Positions 62,728 to 64,000 of a stretch of DNA of 64,000 nucleotides are shown piece after piece; within the stretch, counting starts at the first letter, position 1, and each line of letters begins with the position of its first letter. The DNA is from Stentor coeruleus. Its lineage: Eukaryota; Ciliophora; Heterotrichea; Heterotrichida; Stentoridae. The DNA is taken from the NCBI GenBank assembly GCA_001970955.1, contig MPUH01000079.1:1-64000 (forward strand), written 5' to 3'. Below the pieces are notes generated by a model. The model searched no databases. It was not told where the DNA came from and worked only from the letters and a program-made list of their open reading frames with translations. A program made the translations under genes and the position numbers.

Positions 62728-64000
62728 ATGTTTACTAGAGTGATTTCTTTCGGGGCAAGAGCCCTAAAAATCCCTGTAGCTTCTTTTGCGAACCGTCTTA
62801 AGGTAGGCGAGGCAGCCAGTATCCTAAAAGACAAAGTTTCACAGATTTCACAAGTAAATGACCTGAACGAATTCGGTACAGTCATTTCGATTGGTGATGG
62901 TATTGCCCGTGTTTATGGTTTAGGAAAAGTTAAAGCTGGTGAGATGGTTGAGTTTAGAACAGGTGTTAAAGGAATGGCTCTAAACTTAGAATCTGACAAT
63001 GTTGGTGTGGTCGTCTTAGGTAATGATAGAGAAATTCAAGAAGGAGATGTTGTCAAAAGAACTGGTAGTATTGTTGATATTCCTGTTGGAGAAGAACTAC
63101 TTGGTCGTGTTATAGACTCTTTAGGTAACCCAATTGATGGTAAAGGACCAATTAAAACCAAGTCAAGGGCTAGAATTGATGTAAAAGCCCCTGGTATCAT
63201 CCCAAGAAAGTCTGTCCATGAACCAATGCAGACTGGGTTAAAAGCTGTGGACTCACTAGTGCCTATTGGCAGAGGCCAAAGAGAACTTATCATTGGTGAC
63301 AGGCAGACTGGGAAAACCGCTATTGCAATTGACACTATTTTAAACCAAAAAAGACACTTTGAAGAAGGTGCTGATGAGAAAAATAAACTTTATTGTATTT
63401 ATGTCGCCATAGGTCAAAAAAGATCAACTGTAGCTAATATAGTCCGTGTTCTCTCTAACAATGACGCTTTAAAAAACACTATCATTGTTGCATCTACAGC
63501 ATCAGAAGCTGCACCATTACAGTTCTTAGCCCCATATGCAGGTTGCGCTATTGGTGAACATTTCAGAGATCATGGAAAACATGCTCTTATCATATATGAT
63601 GATTTAAGTAAACAAGCTGTAGCTTATCGTCAAATGTCTTTATTACTAAGAAGACCTCCAGGTCGTGAAGCTTATCCAGGTGATGTCTTTTACCTTCATT
63701 CCAGGCTTTTAGAAAGAGCAGCTAAAATGCATCAGAAATATGGAGGTGGTTCACTTACTGCTTTACCAGTCATTGAAACTCAAGCAGGTGATGTTTCTGC
63801 TTATATTCCAACAAACGTTATTTCAATCACAGATGGGCAGATTTTCTTAGAAACTGAATTGTTTTATAAAGGTATAAGACCAGCTATCAATGTTGGACTT
63901 TCTGTATCTCGTGTAGGAAGTGCTGCTCAAATCAAAGCTATGAAACAAGTCGCAGGGTCACTTAAATTAGAACTTGCCCAATATAGAGAAGTTGCTGCTT
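62728..64000 (+). CDS. ATP5F1A: Mitochondrial F1F0-ATP synthase subunit alpha, 5' part
   Basis: Regulatory nucleotide-binding subunit of the F1 head. The gene runs off the window after 424 codons; a complete family member has about 510-550 residues. The first 20 residues ([20 protein letters not shown]) are basic and amphipathic, a mitochondrial presequence, so this is the nuclear gene. Landmarks: [20 protein letters not shown], the Walker [35 protein letters not shown] with the DDLSKQ segment, and the arginine-finger region [20 protein letters not shown]. It starts 15 bp after the PHD gene stop; no intron is seen. Confidence 0.97.
   Translation, partial: MFTRVISFGARALKIPVASFANRLKVGEAASILKDKVSQISQVNDLNEFGTVISIGDGIARVYGLGKVKAGEMVEFRTGVKGMALNLESDNVGVVVLGNDREIQEGDVVKRTGSIVDIPVGEELLGRVIDSLGNPIDGKGPIKTKSRARIDVKAPGIIPRKSVHEPMQTGLKAVDSLVPIGRGQRELIIGDRQTGKTAIAIDTILNQKRHFEEGADEKNKLYCIYVAIGQKRSTVANIVRVLSNNDALKNTIIVASTASEAAPLQFLAPYAGCAIGEHFRDHGKHALIIYDDLSKQAVAYRQMSLLLRRPPGREAYPGDVFYLHSRLLERAAKMHQKYGGGSLTALPVIETQAGDVSAYIPTNVISITDGQIFLETELFYKGIRPAINVGLSVSRVGSAAQIKAMKQVAGSLKLELAQYREVAA

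Noticed and set aside
1-64000. CRISPR arrays, bacterial operons, retroviral or Polinton-type elements
   Set aside because: No spaced repeats, no Shine-Dalgarno-linked gene strings, and no reverse transcriptase, integrase, capsid or envelope motifs were seen.

Overview
The window reads as macronuclear-type DNA of a heterotrich ciliate, most like Stentor. It is very AT-rich. Genes are single ORFs or are broken only by 15-16 nt GT-AG introns, as in Rab1, the ankyrin gene and two hypotheticals. The standard code translates every intact gene, and TGA is almost absent as a stop (TAA 26, TAG 7, TGA 1 in the 34 genes counted). Many products are typical ciliate housekeeping or cytoskeletal proteins. 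The species assignment is inference; intron size and code are seen directly.

Layout. 1.9-12.3 kb: AP-4 sigma (-), a C2H2 zinc-finger protein (+), a VTT/TVP38-type membrane protein (-), a cyclin (-), WDR74/NSA1 (-) and an unknown nuclear-looking protein (-). 12.3-17.4 kb: a decayed Merlin/IS1595-type transposase, a nucleoside diphosphate kinase gene split by a 62-bp TTAA-flanked insertion, a 217-bp tandem duplication and V-ATPase subunit C (-). 18.5-24.5 kb: a tight cluster of three coiled-coil proteins, including a 1488-residue protein with a GxxxG ladder. 25-34 kb: ribosomal protein eL8, a small membrane protein, a CHY zinc-finger protein, a hypothetical, Rab1 and a small CaaX-tailed protein. 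35-40 kb: a SIN1-like TORC2 subunit, a Rab and a secreted acidic 12-residue-repeat protein. 42-50 kb: a cyclin E-like protein, a small acylated protein, alpha-tubulin acetyltransferase, an EF-hand protein, a 56-residue small gene and hypotheticals. 51-64 kb: a 2OG-Fe(II) oxygenase, unknowns, an ankyrin protein, a Rab, a PARP-like protein lacking catalytic residues, a PHD-finger protein and the 5' 424 codons of mitochondrial ATP synthase alpha.

Genes are not in functional operons. Vesicle traffic (AP-4, three Rabs, V-ATPase), cell-cycle control (two cyclins), growth signalling (SIN1), ribosome and energy supply (eL8, WDR74, NDK, ATP synthase) and cytoskeleton (tubulin acetyltransferase, EF-hand and coiled-coil proteins) are interspersed on both strands. 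Spacers of 0.5-2 kb alternate with very tight junctions (15-120 bp).

The most notable observations are the IES-like insertion inside the NDK gene, a strand asymmetry repeated in nearly every spacer, a tandem TAGTAG splice acceptor in the ankyrin gene, the degenerate PARP active site, and two small genes under 60 codons. Five single-N joins are flanked by duplicated sequence and look like assembly artefacts.
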